The notes under the pieces are model-generated. The model searched no databases, was not told the DNA's origin, and worked only from the letters and a program-made list of their open reading frames with translations. Shown piece after piece: positions 55,015 through 63,981 of a stretch of DNA of 64,000 nucleotides. Source of the DNA: Flavobacterium fluviale. GTDB lineage: Bacteria; Bacteroidota; Bacteroidia; Flavobacteriales; Flavobacteriaceae. The first letter of the stretch is position 1; the number at the start of each line of letters is the position of its first letter. The stretch is from positions 2,542,001 to 2,606,000 of the forward strand of contig NZ_CP030261.1 of NCBI RefSeq assembly GCF_003312915.1, given 5' to 3'. A program made the position numbers and the translations under genes.

Positions 55015-55584
55015 CTAAACAAATTCTTTAATAGACTCGGAAGTTACTACTTGAGCAAATTCTTCATTTAAACTTGCCAATGCAGTCTGATGGATTAATT
55101 CGGCAGAGAATTCTTCTCCATTTATACCTTTTTTATTGAAAGTTGCGGTTGCATCAGAAACCAGATAAACGTTGAAGCCAAAATTTCCAGCCATTCTTGT
55201 TGTGGTAGAAACACAGTGGTCTGTAGTTAAGCCAACAATTACAAGATCAGTGATTTTAGCATTATCAAGAAGCTCCTTTAAATTCGTTCCGATAAAAGCG
55301 CTATTGACATTTTTCTTAATGATAATTTCACTTTCCAAAGGTTTTACCAAATCCTGAAATTCATTTCCTCGGTTCGTTTCGTGTAAAATCGAATTTGGAT
55401 TTGAGGAACAATGCTGAACATGAAAAATAGGCAGTTTTTTACTCCTCCATATTTCCAATAATTCGCCAGCTTTTTCTTCTGCGTTAACATTATTTCGGTC
55501 TCCGCCCCAGTAAGCAACGTCTTGAAAACCTTTTTGAATATCAATTAATAGTAGTGCGGGATTGTTGAGTCTTGTAATGCTCAT
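55015..55584 (-). CDS. Isochorismatase-family cysteine hydrolase
   Basis: 189 residues, alpha/beta fold. Catalytic triad as in the family: Asp in LLIDIQKGF, Lys in IIIKKNVNSAF and Cys in VGLTTDHCVSTTTR. Such enzymes hydrolyse amides (nicotinamidase-like) or vinyl ethers. Substrate unknown; the cis-peptide GLTTDHC motif is the usual one. Upstream gene on the same strand is an esterase, 51 nt away, with a phrase repeat between. Confidence 0.88.
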   Translation of the reverse strand: MSITRLNNPALLLIDIQKGFQDVAYWGGDRNNVNAEEKAGELLEIWRSKKLPIFHVQHCSSNPNSILHETNRGNEFQDLVKPLESEIIIKKNVNSAFIGTNLKELLDNAKITDLVIVGLTTDHCVSTTTRMAGNFGFNVYLVSDATATFNKKGINGEEFSAELIHQTALASLNEEFAQVVTSESIKEFV

Positions 55585-55635
55585 TTTGCAAAAGATTTTG
55601 TTCTTAAACTGCGACTTAAAACTGCAACTGAATAC

Positions 55636-56280
55636 TTAATTTTCCAGCCAATTCTTAAAATCAAAGAAATTCTGCGGAGCAACACCATGTCCAACAGGAT
55701 ATTCTTTGTAAACAATAGGAATATCTAATTTCTCTAAAATTGCGGGAGTTTTTCTAGCCCATTCAATTGGAATAACTTGATCAACAGTTCCGTGAGAGGC
55801 GAATATTTTAAGGTTTTTAAAATCGTTATTTTCAAAACCTTCTTTGATGATTTCTTCGTTAAAATAACCACTCATTGCAACTACTCTCTGAATTTTTTCT
55901 GGATAAGAAAGTGCTGCTGCATAACTTAAAATAGATCCTTGGCTAAATCCAATTAAAGTTACGTTACTTGCGTCAACTGGATAATTTGCAACTAATTCGT
56001 CAATAAATTTTGCTATTAAATCTCTTGAAGTTTTAGCTTGTTCGTTATCTGAAAATTTATTTTGATCGGCATCAAAATTAATTGCGTACCAAGCGTAAGC
56101 TCCGTATTGTAAATCGTAAGGCGCTCTGGCAGAAATAATATAATAATTGTCTGGAAGTTCAGAAGCGAATGAAAATAAATCGGCTTCGTTACTGCCATAT
56201 CCATGCAATAATAGCAATAGCGGATTTTTATCTAAAATTACTTTTGGTTCTTGTATTTTATATTCTAAAGATAGATTCAT
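55636..56280 (-). CDS. Alpha/beta hydrolase, carboxylesterase/phospholipase type
   Basis: 214 residues. Oxyanion block LLLHGYGSNEADLF, nucleophile elbow GFSQGSILS, acid in ASHGTVDQVIP and His in VGHGVAPQ. This is the small serine esterase family that includes YpfH and acyl-protein thioesterase. Cytoplasmic, no signal. Lies between the isochorismatase and DUF4870-like genes. Confidence 0.9.
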   Translation of the reverse strand: MNLSLEYKIQEPKVILDKNPLLLLLHGYGSNEADLFSFASELPDNYYIISARAPYDLQYGAYAWYAINFDADQNKFSDNEQAKTSRDLIAKFIDELVANYPVDASNVTLIGFSQGSILSYAAALSYPEKIQRVVAMSGYFNEEIIKEGFENNDFKNLKIFASHGTVDQVIPIEWARKTPAILEKLDIPIVYKEYPVGHGVAPQNFFDFKNWLEN

Positions 56281-56341
56281 ATTTTAATTGTGAATTGTGA
56301 ATTTTCCGAATTTGGATTTTTTTTAATTGAAATTTAAAAAA

Positions 56342-56668
56342 TTAACCAATCTTTTTAAACCATTTCTGGAATAATTCTCCAACTAACGGAATTGGTTTCA
56401 TTTGTCCTTGTATGGCAGTAAAAATACCAAAAGTCCACAAAATTGAAATACAAATCCACATTGGAAAAGTGATAAAAAAGCTATCGAAATTACTAATTAT
56501 TGCACCTAAGGAAATAAAGGTTAAGGATAATCCTAAAGCTTGACGGATATGAAAAGAAGCAAAAGTATTTTTGTTTTCAGAATTCATACTCATGGCGATC
56601 AAAACACCAATAATTAGAATGTAACTGGTAATGGCAATTGATTTTCCTTCTTCGACTGAATTATTCAT
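56342..56668 (-). CDS. DUF4870/Tic20-like small membrane protein
   Basis: 108 residues with three hydrophobic helices and the typical FASFHIRQALGLSLTF between the first and second. The C-terminus PIPLVGELFQKWF is also typical. Function unknown; often annotated as an import-component protein. It starts 4 nt after the stop of the dihydroorotase-like gene and is cotranscribed. Confidence 0.82.
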   Translation of the reverse strand: MNNSVEEGKSIAITSYILIIGVLIAMSMNSENKNTFASFHIRQALGLSLTFISLGAIISNFDSFFITFPMWICISILWTFGIFTAIQGQMKPIPLVGELFQKWFKKIG

Positions 56669-56672
56669 TTTA

Positions 56673-57923
56673 TTATTTTGTAACTAGTTGATTTTGATTG
56701 AAAATTCCATAAACAGAACCTTTTAATTCAGTTCCTAAAAAAGCAGAATTTTTAGATTTTGAAAGAATATTTTCTTTCGTAAATGTTGATTTATCTTCTG
56801 GAGTAAATAAGGTGAAATTTGCTTTTGCACCTTCTTCAATTGTATGGTTTTCCAAACCAAAAATGCTTCTTGCGGCAGTTAATTTTGCCACTACAGTTTC
56901 TAATGGTAAAACTGTTAATAAAGCTCCAAAAGCGCTTTCTAGACCAATAGTTCCGTTTTTAGCTGTATCAAATTCCATTTTCTTGAATTCAATGTCAATC
57001 GGATTGTGGTCTGAAGTTATTGTATCGATGGTGTGATCGGCAATTCCGTTTAATAAAGCTTGTCTGTCGACTTCTGTGCGTAACGGAGGCGTAACTTTAA
57101 AACGAGTATCAAATCCGTCTAGTTTTTCATCTGTTAAAACCAAATGATGTACAGATGCGCTGCAGGTTACGTTTAGACCTTTAGCTTTAGCTTCTCTAAT
57201 CAATTGAACCGATTTTGCTGTCGAAATGGTTGGAATATGAAGTTTTCCGCCTGTGTATTCCAATAAAAATAAGTTTCTTGAAATCTGAAGTTCTTCGGCT
57301 AAATTTGGAATTCCTTTTAAACCTAATCTTGTAGAAACAATTCCTTCGTTTGCAACACCATTTCCTTTAATATTAGGATCTTGCGAGTAAGCAATTACCA
57401 ACCCGTCAAAATCCTGTACATATTGTAAAGCGATTTTCAGGATATTAGCGTTGTCGATACTTTTGTTGTAATCTCCAAAAGCAATCGCACCGGCTTTTTT
57501 CATATCAAAAAGTTCAGCCATGTCTTTTCCTTCGCTTGCTTTAGTTAAAGCTCCAATTGGGAAAATTTCTACTGCAGAACCGTTTGCTTTATTTTTTACA
57601 AAATTTACTTGAGACTGATTGTCAATCACAGGGAAGGAGTTCGGCTGCAGGGCAATTGCAGTAAAACCGCTTTTTGCAGCAACATTTAATCCGTTTGCAA
57701 TGGTTTCTCTGTCTTCGTAACCCGGCTCTCCCAGCGAGACACTGCTGTCAAACCAGCCCTGTGAAACGTGAAGATCATCGAAACGTATAATTTCTGCATC
57801 ATCGTTAGGAAGTGAAAGGCCTATTTTTTCTATTAAACCATCTGCAATTAAAAGATCAACGGTCTGATTGTGAAACGGACTTTTTGAATCGATAATTTTG
57901 GCGCTTTTGATGATTATTTTCAT
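56673..57923 (-). CDS. Dihydroorotase-like protein lacking the HxH metal motif
   Basis: 416 residues from the ATG at 57923; a longer frame overlaps the upstream gene. Amidohydrolase fold of the dihydroorotase type: VSLGEPGYEDRETI (where active enzymes have DxHxHxREPG), GFTAIALQPNS, GALTKASEGKDMAELFD, NLAEELQISRN, GGKLHIPTISTAKS, SASVHHLVLTDE and TSDHNPID. The N-terminal HxH is SSVSL here, so one zinc site is gone; other His and Asp remain. It may be a non-catalytic partner of aspartate transcarbamoylase or use a different metal arrangement. PyrC proper is not in the window. Confidence 0.85.
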   Translation of the reverse strand: MKIIIKSAKIIDSKSPFHNQTVDLLIADGLIEKIGLSLPNDDAEIIRFDDLHVSQGWFDSSVSLGEPGYEDRETIANGLNVAAKSGFTAIALQPNSFPVIDNQSQVNFVKNKANGSAVEIFPIGALTKASEGKDMAELFDMKKAGAIAFGDYNKSIDNANILKIALQYVQDFDGLVIAYSQDPNIKGNGVANEGIVSTRLGLKGIPNLAEELQISRNLFLLEYTGGKLHIPTISTAKSVQLIREAKAKGLNVTCSASVHHLVLTDEKLDGFDTRFKVTPPLRTEVDRQALLNGIADHTIDTITSDHNPIDIEFKKMEFDTAKNGTIGLESAFGALLTVLPLETVVAKLTAARSIFGLENHTIEEGAKANFTLFTPEDKSTFTKENILSKSKNSAFLGTELKGSVYGIFNQNQLVTK

Positions 57924-57991
57924 ATGTAGATATTTTTTTGTCGTAAATGATTTTTGTAAAAAGTAAAATGCCTTTAAAACAATCGCGAATT

Positions 57992-59920
57992 CTATTTTAC
58001 AAATTTTATAATTGCCATTTCTAGTGCTAAAAATAACAGTGCAAAGATAACAAACCATTTCCAAATTTGGCTGTCGGTTCGTTCAGTTTGTAAGGTATTA
58101 AAAATGGTCGAAATGGTATCGGCGGTTTTAAAGTCAGAAACTACATTTGTGTTTACCTGACTTAAATCACTTTCTGTTCGCTTGTAATTAAAACTAATAT
58201 TTTCAACCCATTCTTTTTTGTCGAAAATACCGTAATTCCCAGCAGTTTCAGGAAAATCATTAAAGGTTAATTTTACTTTATTGTTCAATATCTGCTGAAT
58301 CGGAATAAAAGAATCTTCGTTTCCTTTTACTTCCAAAATCGCGTCTTTGGTCAATAAAACATCCACAAAATAAGGCTGATTATTTCCGATTGTCAATGCG
58401 TTAACTCCAGTTTTTTGATTGTTCTGCGCTATTTTATAAAAGAGAGGAACAATTAAAGGAGATTGCTGAAAATTAGAATTTGTGCTGTTTATTGGTGCTG
58501 TAAAAACAGTTATTCCTGAAACTGGATTTTGAACGGAAGTTACAAAAGGAGTCTGATCCTCAAAGGAAAGCACAGCTGGATATGAACTGGAAACGGCAAA
58601 AACACTATTTACTTTTGGATATTGAAAATTCGTTATTTTGTTCTCAAAAACTCCCGAAAATAACGGATGGTCAAAATTAATTTTTGTGATTAATTTATTG
58701 CTGGCTTCTAAATTTCCGAATTGAACTTTCCCAAAATTACTCAGTAAAGTATTTAAATTAGAAATTGAACTCTTTTCAGAAGGAATTACAACCAAATTAC
58801 CGCCTTTAGAAACAAAAGCTTTTAAAGTAGTCTGCAAAGCCTGCGGAATTTCATTCAATTCGTTTAAAATAATCGTATTTTGTTTCTCTAAACTGTTGTA
58901 ATCTAATGAAGTAATCGAATAGTTGTGGTAATTGAATTCGCCTGAAGTGTAAATTCTAGATAAGAAATTACTTTTTTCAGGTTCGCCGATACTGATAACG
59001 TTTGTTTTTTTGTTTTTAGAAATACTGAAAAACAATTTATTATCATACGTTAAGCCGTTATCTTCGATCGTTACATAGCCGTGAAAAGCTTCTTTTGGAA
59101 TCGTAAAATTGATTTTCTTTTTTTTAGTTTCAAAATTGACAATCGTTTTGGCAATCAATTTATTTTGATTGTACAAAGCAGTCGAAACTGGTTTGAAATC
59201 TTCGCCGTAAGCTGATAAATTAATTCCGATTTCATAGAAATTCTCCAAAGTTTGATTGATGTAAACGCTGTCGACAGAAATGTTGTTTTTTTGTTCTGCT
59301 TCTGGAACTATGAAATATGGTTTTTCTTCGAAATTTACAGCTGCAATATCTTTTTCTTTTAAACCCACGGCATCTGTAATAATTACAATGTCTTTTTTAT
59401 GTGCCGATTTGTGTGCTTTAATTTTTGCAGTTATTGCCGAAAGGTCAAAAGGCGCTGCACTGTACTTTAGGTTTTGTAAAGCACTTTTAGAAGATTTAAT
59501 ATCGGTATTCCAGAAATTTTCGGTGTTGGTTAATAAAGAAAATGAAGTGTTTTCTGGTGTATTTTCAAGCAATTCCTGAACAGCTCTTTTTAATAATTCG
59601 CCTTTTTTGCCTTTTGCCTGCATACTAAACGAATTGTCTAAAACAATATACATTTCGTTTGAAGCATTTTTGCTGTCAACTGCCTGAAAAAAAGGCTGTG
59701 CAAAAGCTAAAATTATAAAAGTCAGCAGTAATAAGCGCGTAGCCAATAAAAGACGTTTTTTAATTTTAGAACTTTTACGAGTCTGAATTGCAAGCTCTTT
59801 TAAGAATCGAACATTGGTAAAAAAAGAGGTTTTAAAACGTCTTAATTGAAATAAGTGAACCAAAATTGGAACGATCAATAAAAACAGAAAGTATAGAATT
59901 TCGGGATGTTTAAAATGCAT
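57992..59920 (-). CDS. BatA/VWA-type membrane protein
   Basis: 642 residues. The N-terminus is a BatA domain: helix FLFLLIVPILVHLFQLRRFK, then FFTNVRFLKELAIQTR and a second helix RLLLLTFIILAFAQPFF. A von Willebrand A domain follows with the metal motif YIVLDNSFSM (DxSxS), then a GATase1-like periplasmic region and a final helix at 623-640. This family sits with MoxR/Bat genes in aerotolerance loci; here it is alone with the dihydroorotase-like gene. Probably a surface or periplasmic scaffold. Confidence 0.88.
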   Translation of the reverse strand: MHFKHPEILYFLFLLIVPILVHLFQLRRFKTSFFTNVRFLKELAIQTRKSSKIKKRLLLATRLLLLTFIILAFAQPFFQAVDSKNASNEMYIVLDNSFSMQAKGKKGELLKRAVQELLENTPENTSFSLLTNTENFWNTDIKSSKSALQNLKYSAAPFDLSAITAKIKAHKSAHKKDIVIITDAVGLKEKDIAAVNFEEKPYFIVPEAEQKNNISVDSVYINQTLENFYEIGINLSAYGEDFKPVSTALYNQNKLIAKTIVNFETKKKKINFTIPKEAFHGYVTIEDNGLTYDNKLFFSISKNKKTNVISIGEPEKSNFLSRIYTSGEFNYHNYSITSLDYNSLEKQNTIILNELNEIPQALQTTLKAFVSKGGNLVVIPSEKSSISNLNTLLSNFGKVQFGNLEASNKLITKINFDHPLFSGVFENKITNFQYPKVNSVFAVSSSYPAVLSFEDQTPFVTSVQNPVSGITVFTAPINSTNSNFQQSPLIVPLFYKIAQNNQKTGVNALTIGNNQPYFVDVLLTKDAILEVKGNEDSFIPIQQILNNKVKLTFNDFPETAGNYGIFDKKEWVENISFNYKRTESDLSQVNTNVVSDFKTADTISTIFNTLQTERTDSQIWKWFVIFALLFLALEMAIIKFVK

Positions 59921-60145
59921 TTCTGGCTTCGATTTACTTCACTACGTTTTGTTTTTCGCGAAGATGCTGGTCAAAAATACGAATTAAAAATTATTTTAAC
60001 CCTATAAGTTTATGTAAGAGATTAACTATTGCCGGATAAATTTTATGTGGTTCGAAAAATGTAACTTTTGCCATTTCTTTTGTAACAAAGAAACTATTTC
60101 AAAACGATTTTATTCCTTATTTTAGCTGATTCAAAAAAACAAACT

Positions 60146-61258
60146 ATGAAAAAAATATATTTATTTTTATTTTCAGCTTTATCACTGACCACGGTAAAAG
60201 CTCAAAATAAATTCAACTTATTGGTTGGAACTTATACAAATACCTGCGAGAGCAAAGGAATTTACGTTTATGAATTTGATGCTTCTTCAGGCGGTTTAAA
60301 ATTAAAGAATTCTTCAGAAAATGTTATCAGTCCAAGTTATTTATCTGTTTCTGCTGATAATAAATTTATCTATGCTGTAAACGAAAACGGAACTCAAAGT
60401 GCTGTCAGCTCTTTTAGCTATAATTCGGCTTCGGGAAAAATAAAGTTATTAAATACAAATGCTTCTTTAGGTGCAGATCCTTGTCATTTAATTAATGATG
60501 ATAAAAATGTAATTGTTGCCAATTATTCTGGCGGAAACATTGTAGTTTTTAAGAAAAAACCAAATGGAAGTCTTACTGAGGTGCAGCAAATAATTCAGCA
60601 TGAAGGAAAAGGGCCAAACGCGGCGCGTCAGGAAAAAGCGCACGTGCATATGGTGGTTTTTTCTCCAGATAAAAAATTCGTTCTGTCTAATGATTTAGGT
60701 TTAGATAAAGTGTTTATTTATAGGTACAATCCGAATTCTACAAACGAAATGCTGACTCTTAAAGGTAGTGTTGATGTAAAGAAAGGAAGCGGGCCAAGAC
60801 ATTTGACTTTTAGTAAAGATGGGAAATTCGTGTATTTAGTTCAGGAATTAGACGGAACTTTAACGACTTTTAGTTATGATAAAACTGGAAATCTAAAACT
60901 AATTGCCGAAACAAGCATTCTTCCAAAAGGTTTTACTGGCGGAACAGGTGCAGCAGCAATCAAAATTTCGCCAGACGGAAACTTTTTATATGTTTCTGAT
61001 CGTGTAGATGCCAATTCTATTTCGGTTTATAAAATTCTTAAAACAGGAGACATTGAATTGGTAGAGCAGCAAAGCACTTTAGGAAAAGGCCCAAGAGATT
61101 TCGCTATTGACCCAACAGGAAATTATCTTTTAGTTGGTCATCAATATACTAATGATATCATTATTTTTAAAAGAAATAAAACAACTGGAAAAATCACAGA
61201 TACTGGAAAAAGAATCGAATTGTGTTCGCCGGTTGGATTGGTTTTTACGAAAATATAG
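60146..61258 (+). CDS. Secreted lactonase family beta-propeller (6-phosphogluconolactonase-like)
   Basis: 370 residues, signal peptide ending near TTVKAQ. Seven-bladed propeller repeats: LLVGTYTNTCESKGIYVYEF, SPSYLSVSADNKFIYAVNE, HLINDDKNVIVANYSGGNI, HVHMVVFSPDKKFVLSND, GPRHLTFSKDGKFVYLV, AAIKISPDGNFLYVSDR, GPRDFAIDPTGNYLLVG. Members of this group hydrolyse lactones; the signal peptide argues against the cytoplasmic pentose phosphate step. Substrate unknown. Monocistronic with a strong terminator. Confidence 0.88.
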   Translation: MKKIYLFLFSALSLTTVKAQNKFNLLVGTYTNTCESKGIYVYEFDASSGGLKLKNSSENVISPSYLSVSADNKFIYAVNENGTQSAVSSFSYNSASGKIKLLNTNASLGADPCHLINDDKNVIVANYSGGNIVVFKKKPNGSLTEVQQIIQHEGKGPNAARQEKAHVHMVVFSPDKKFVLSNDLGLDKVFIYRYNPNSTNEMLTLKGSVDVKKGSGPRHLTFSKDGKFVYLVQELDGTLTTFSYDKTGNLKLIAETSILPKGFTGGTGAAAIKISPDGNFLYVSDRVDANSISVYKILKTGDIELVEQQSTLGKGPRDFAIDPTGNYLLVGHQYTNDIIIFKRNKTTGKITDTGKRIELCSPVGLVFTKI

Positions 61259-61306
61259 CTTTTTTGGAGGGACAAAGACTCAGAGGTGCAAAGGCTCAAA
61301 GGCAAG

Positions 61307-61345
61307 AAAGGCTCAAAAATAAAGTTTATTTTTGAGCCTTTTTTT
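61307..61345 (+). terminator. Terminator of the lactonase gene
   Basis: Perfect 17-bp arms AAAGGCTCAAAAATAAA and TTTATTTTTGAGCCTTT, then T run. Flanking sequences 61265-61305 and 61360-61400 are phrase repeats (AAGACTCAGAGG, CCTCTGAACCTTTGTC). Confidence 0.9.
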
Positions 61346-61408
61346 ATCTTTAAAATAGCAAAACCTCTGAACCTTTGTCTCTTTGAACCTTTGCAACTTT
61401 TAAAAAAT

Positions 61409-62761
61409 CTATTTATCCTTATCTTTTCTCTTCTTATCTCTAGTCTTCAGCATATTTCTGTTAACAGAACCATGTGTTTTCTTTTTTGTTTTTGAAGGAC
61501 CTCCAAGATTGACTTTCTTGTTCTTTTTCGATTTTTCATGAAAAGCACCGTCTCCGTCCAATTTTGGTTTTTTCATTAAAAACTTAATGGGCTGTCTGTC
61601 TTTTTCAGGTTCTATTAATTTAGATGAAATCTCAACTTCTTCTGGGAAATCAGCGACTTTAAGTTCCTGATTCATTAAAACTTCGGCTTCGATTTTAAAT
61701 TCTTCTTCACGCGGTGTAACAAAACTGATAGCCGTTCCTGTTGCATCAGCACGACCAGTACGCCCAATTCTGTGCATGTAAAGTTCTGGTAATTCTGGAA
61801 GTTCGAAGTTTATAACGTGAGAGATATTAGAAATATCCAAACCTCTCGCCATAATATCGGTAGTAATTAATCCGCGCAGATTTCCTTCTTGAAATTCTGC
61901 CATCGTGCTTAAACGATAATTCTGAGATTTATTAGAGTGAATGACTCCAAACTGACCTTCAAACATTTCTTCAATACGAGTATGAAGCATGTCTGAAATC
62001 TTTTTATTATTAACGAAAATCAGAATACGTTCCATGCTTTCGTCAGTCTCTAGTAAATGCTTTAAAAGGTTTACTTTGGTATTAAAGTTTGGAACATTAT
62101 ATGTAATCTGTGTAATTTTTTCTAACGGAGTTCCAGAAGCAGCTAAAGTAACTTCTTCAGGAAAATCAAAATAATCATTTAAAATCGCATCAACTTCATC
62201 TGTCATAGTTGCTGAGAATAAAATATTTTGACGTTTTGGTTTCATCATTGCCAAAAGCGCAGTCAATTGTGTACGGAAACCTAAATTCAACATTTCGTCA
62301 AACTCATCAATTACTAGTTTTTGAGTTTCGTCAAAGCGAACTACAGCATCAAGAGCTAAGTCCATGGTACGACCTGGAGTTCCCACTAAAATATCGACAC
62401 CTTCGTAAACGGCTTTCTTTTGGGTATTGATGTTTACCCCGCCGTAAATTCCTAAAGTTTTAACCGACATGTATTTAGTCAGTTTCTCAACTTCTTCTAC
62501 AACCTGAACTACTAATTCGCGGGTTGGAACAAGAACTACAATTTTAGGTGTATTGGTATTTGTAAATTTATATAATTTTAGAAGCGGCAGTAAATATGCA
62601 AATGTTTTACCAGTTCCGGTTTGTGCAATTCCCATCATATCTCGGCCAGAAGTAATCACTGAAAAAGATTTTTCCTGAATAGGAGTTGGTGTAACAAACC
62701 CTAAATCGTCTATTGCTTTTTGTACTGATTTTGGAAGATTAAATTTTTCGAAAGTGCTCAT
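61409..62761 (-). CDS. DEAD-box RNA helicase with DEFD motif II
   Basis: 450 residues. Motifs: TPTPIQEKSF (Q motif), AQTGTGKTFAYLLP (Walker A), VPTREL, TPGR, LVIDEFDEMLNLGF (motif II is DEFD, residues 152-155, not DEAD), SATMTDEV, and HRIGRTGRA (motif VI). The C-terminal about 60 residues are Lys-rich (KKPKLDGDG, KSKKNKKVNLGG). RNA remodelling, cytoplasmic. The Ala-to-Phe change in motif II is unusual but keeps the two acidic residues and the last Asp. Confidence 0.9.
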   Translation of the reverse strand: MSTFEKFNLPKSVQKAIDDLGFVTPTPIQEKSFSVITSGRDMMGIAQTGTGKTFAYLLPLLKLYKFTNTNTPKIVVLVPTRELVVQVVEEVEKLTKYMSVKTLGIYGGVNINTQKKAVYEGVDILVGTPGRTMDLALDAVVRFDETQKLVIDEFDEMLNLGFRTQLTALLAMMKPKRQNILFSATMTDEVDAILNDYFDFPEEVTLAASGTPLEKITQITYNVPNFNTKVNLLKHLLETDESMERILIFVNNKKISDMLHTRIEEMFEGQFGVIHSNKSQNYRLSTMAEFQEGNLRGLITTDIMARGLDISNISHVINFELPELPELYMHRIGRTGRADATGTAISFVTPREEEFKIEAEVLMNQELKVADFPEEVEISSKLIEPEKDRQPIKFLMKKPKLDGDGAFHEKSKKNKKVNLGGPSKTKKKTHGSVNRNMLKTRDKKRKDKDK

Positions 62762-62822
62762 TTGCTTTAAATTTTGTGCAAATGTACGTTAAATTCATGG
62801 TTTTTTGTTGAATTTGTAATTT

Positions 62823-62940
62823 TTGATGTCGCATTACCATCTTGAATGTCACTCTGAGCGATTCGCAGATTATGAAGAAGAGCGTAACGATTGGAACGGG
62901 GACTCCTCCCGAAGTCTCTGGATCGCTAAGCCTGAGATAC
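62823..62940. repeat. Intergenic repeat of the GTCACTCTGAGCG type
   Basis: The segment has GTCACTCTGAGCGATTCGCA, a core hairpin GACTTCGGGAGGAGTC (minus strand) and AGCGATTC/GGATCGCT arms. It recalls the widespread Bacteroidota GTCATCCTGAGCG repeat and is related in layout to the inverted repeat at 18564-18672. No gene is seen in 62762-62951. Confidence 0.65.
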
Positions 62941-62951
62941 AGATTAAAATT

Positions 62952-63716
62952 TTAAAACCCTTCAAAAACTCCCAAGCCAAACAAAGCAAAGTCATATTTT
63001 ACAGGATCTTGGGCATCCATTTCTCTTAATTTGGTATCCAATTCCAGCAATGCTTTGGCGTCGTTTTGCTTTCGCGAAAGAATTTCAAGTTTGCGGGCAA
63101 CGTTCCCAGAATGTACATCAAGCGGACAAGATAGTGCAGCAGGAGAAATGCTTTTCCAGATTCCTAAATCGACGCCTTTTGTATCTTGGCGCACCATCCA
63201 GCGGAGATACATGTTAATTCTTTTGGCAGCCGAATTATTCAACGGATCTGAAATGTGTTTCTGTGTTCTTGCCAAATGATCAATCTCAAAGAATGTTTTT
63301 TTGAATTCATGAATGCTTTTCTGCAAACTGTTTTCTTGCTGGTTTTTAGCAAAAACAGCTTCAAGTCCGTTGTGGTTTTTATAAATGTGCTGTAAACCTT
63401 TTATAAAACCAGAAAAATCTTTTCCGTTAAAAGTTCGATGAACAAAAGTTTCAAGTCTGGCTAAATCTTCATCAGAATGTGACATGACGAAATCATAAGG
63501 CGTGTTGCCCATTAGTTCCATCATTTTATGTGAATTCTTGATGATCATTTTGCGGTTTCCCCACGCGATAGATGCGCTTAAAAAACCAGCAATTTCAATG
63601 TCTTCTTTTTGGGTAAAAAGATGCGGAATTTGTACAGGATCGCTTTCGATAAAATCCTGATTGTTATATTGAATGACTTTTTCGTCAAGAAATTCTTTTA
63701 GTTCGGATTTATTCAT
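62952..63716 (-). CDS. TIGR02757 family protein
   Basis: 254 residues from ATG 63716 (MNKSELKEFLDEKVIQYNNQ); an ATG at 63746 is also in frame. Conserved segments: DPVQIPHLFTQKEDIEIAGF, SASIAWGNRKMIIKNSHKMM and a C-terminal PLDVHSGNVARKLEILSRKQ with VKYDFALFGLGVF. The DVHSGNVAR/DPVKYDFAL blocks are typical of TIGR02757, which has a helix-hairpin-helix glycosylase-like fold; function not known to me. It overlaps the upstream gene by 8 nt, so they are cotranscribed. Confidence 0.85.
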   Translation of the reverse strand: MNKSELKEFLDEKVIQYNNQDFIESDPVQIPHLFTQKEDIEIAGFLSASIAWGNRKMIIKNSHKMMELMGNTPYDFVMSHSDEDLARLETFVHRTFNGKDFSGFIKGLQHIYKNHNGLEAVFAKNQQENSLQKSIHEFKKTFFEIDHLARTQKHISDPLNNSAAKRINMYLRWMVRQDTKGVDLGIWKSISPAALSCPLDVHSGNVARKLEILSRKQNDAKALLELDTKLREMDAQDPVKYDFALFGLGVFEGF

Positions 63717-63981
63717 TTTTCGAGATTTTTTTTGCGTAAAATCCATCTTTTAATTCATTAGTACGCATTTGGGGAATGTACTGAAAGTTTTTTTCAAAAG
63801 TATCAATTTGTTTTTTATTGACACAAGGCAAATCTCCATTACCGCCTGCCCATAAAAAAGCATTTTTTTGAGGAGAATTATACTTCAAATTTCCTAATTG
63901 TATAGTCTCGAAGGACGTATTGCTTTTTGAATTTTGGTAAGGAAAAACAATATTGTTAATAGAAAATGTACTTATTTCCAT
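63709..63981 (-). CDS. Protein of unknown function, possibly cut by the window edge
   Basis: 90 residues from ATG 63981; the frame stays open to the right edge, so the true start may lie beyond. The visible part (VFPYQNSKSNTSFETIQLGN, FLWAGGNGDLPCVNKKQIDT) is polar, with one cysteine and no membrane segment. No family recognised. Its 3' end overlaps the TIGR02757 gene. Confidence 0.55.
   Translation of the reverse strand: MEISTFSINNIVFPYQNSKSNTSFETIQLGNLKYNSPQKNAFLWAGGNGDLPCVNKKQIDTFEKNFQYIPQMRTNELKDGFYAKKISKNE

Noticed and set aside
56673..57923. Ordinary catalytic dihydroorotase (pyrC)
   Set aside because: The N-terminal HxH zinc motif is absent, so the symbol was withheld.
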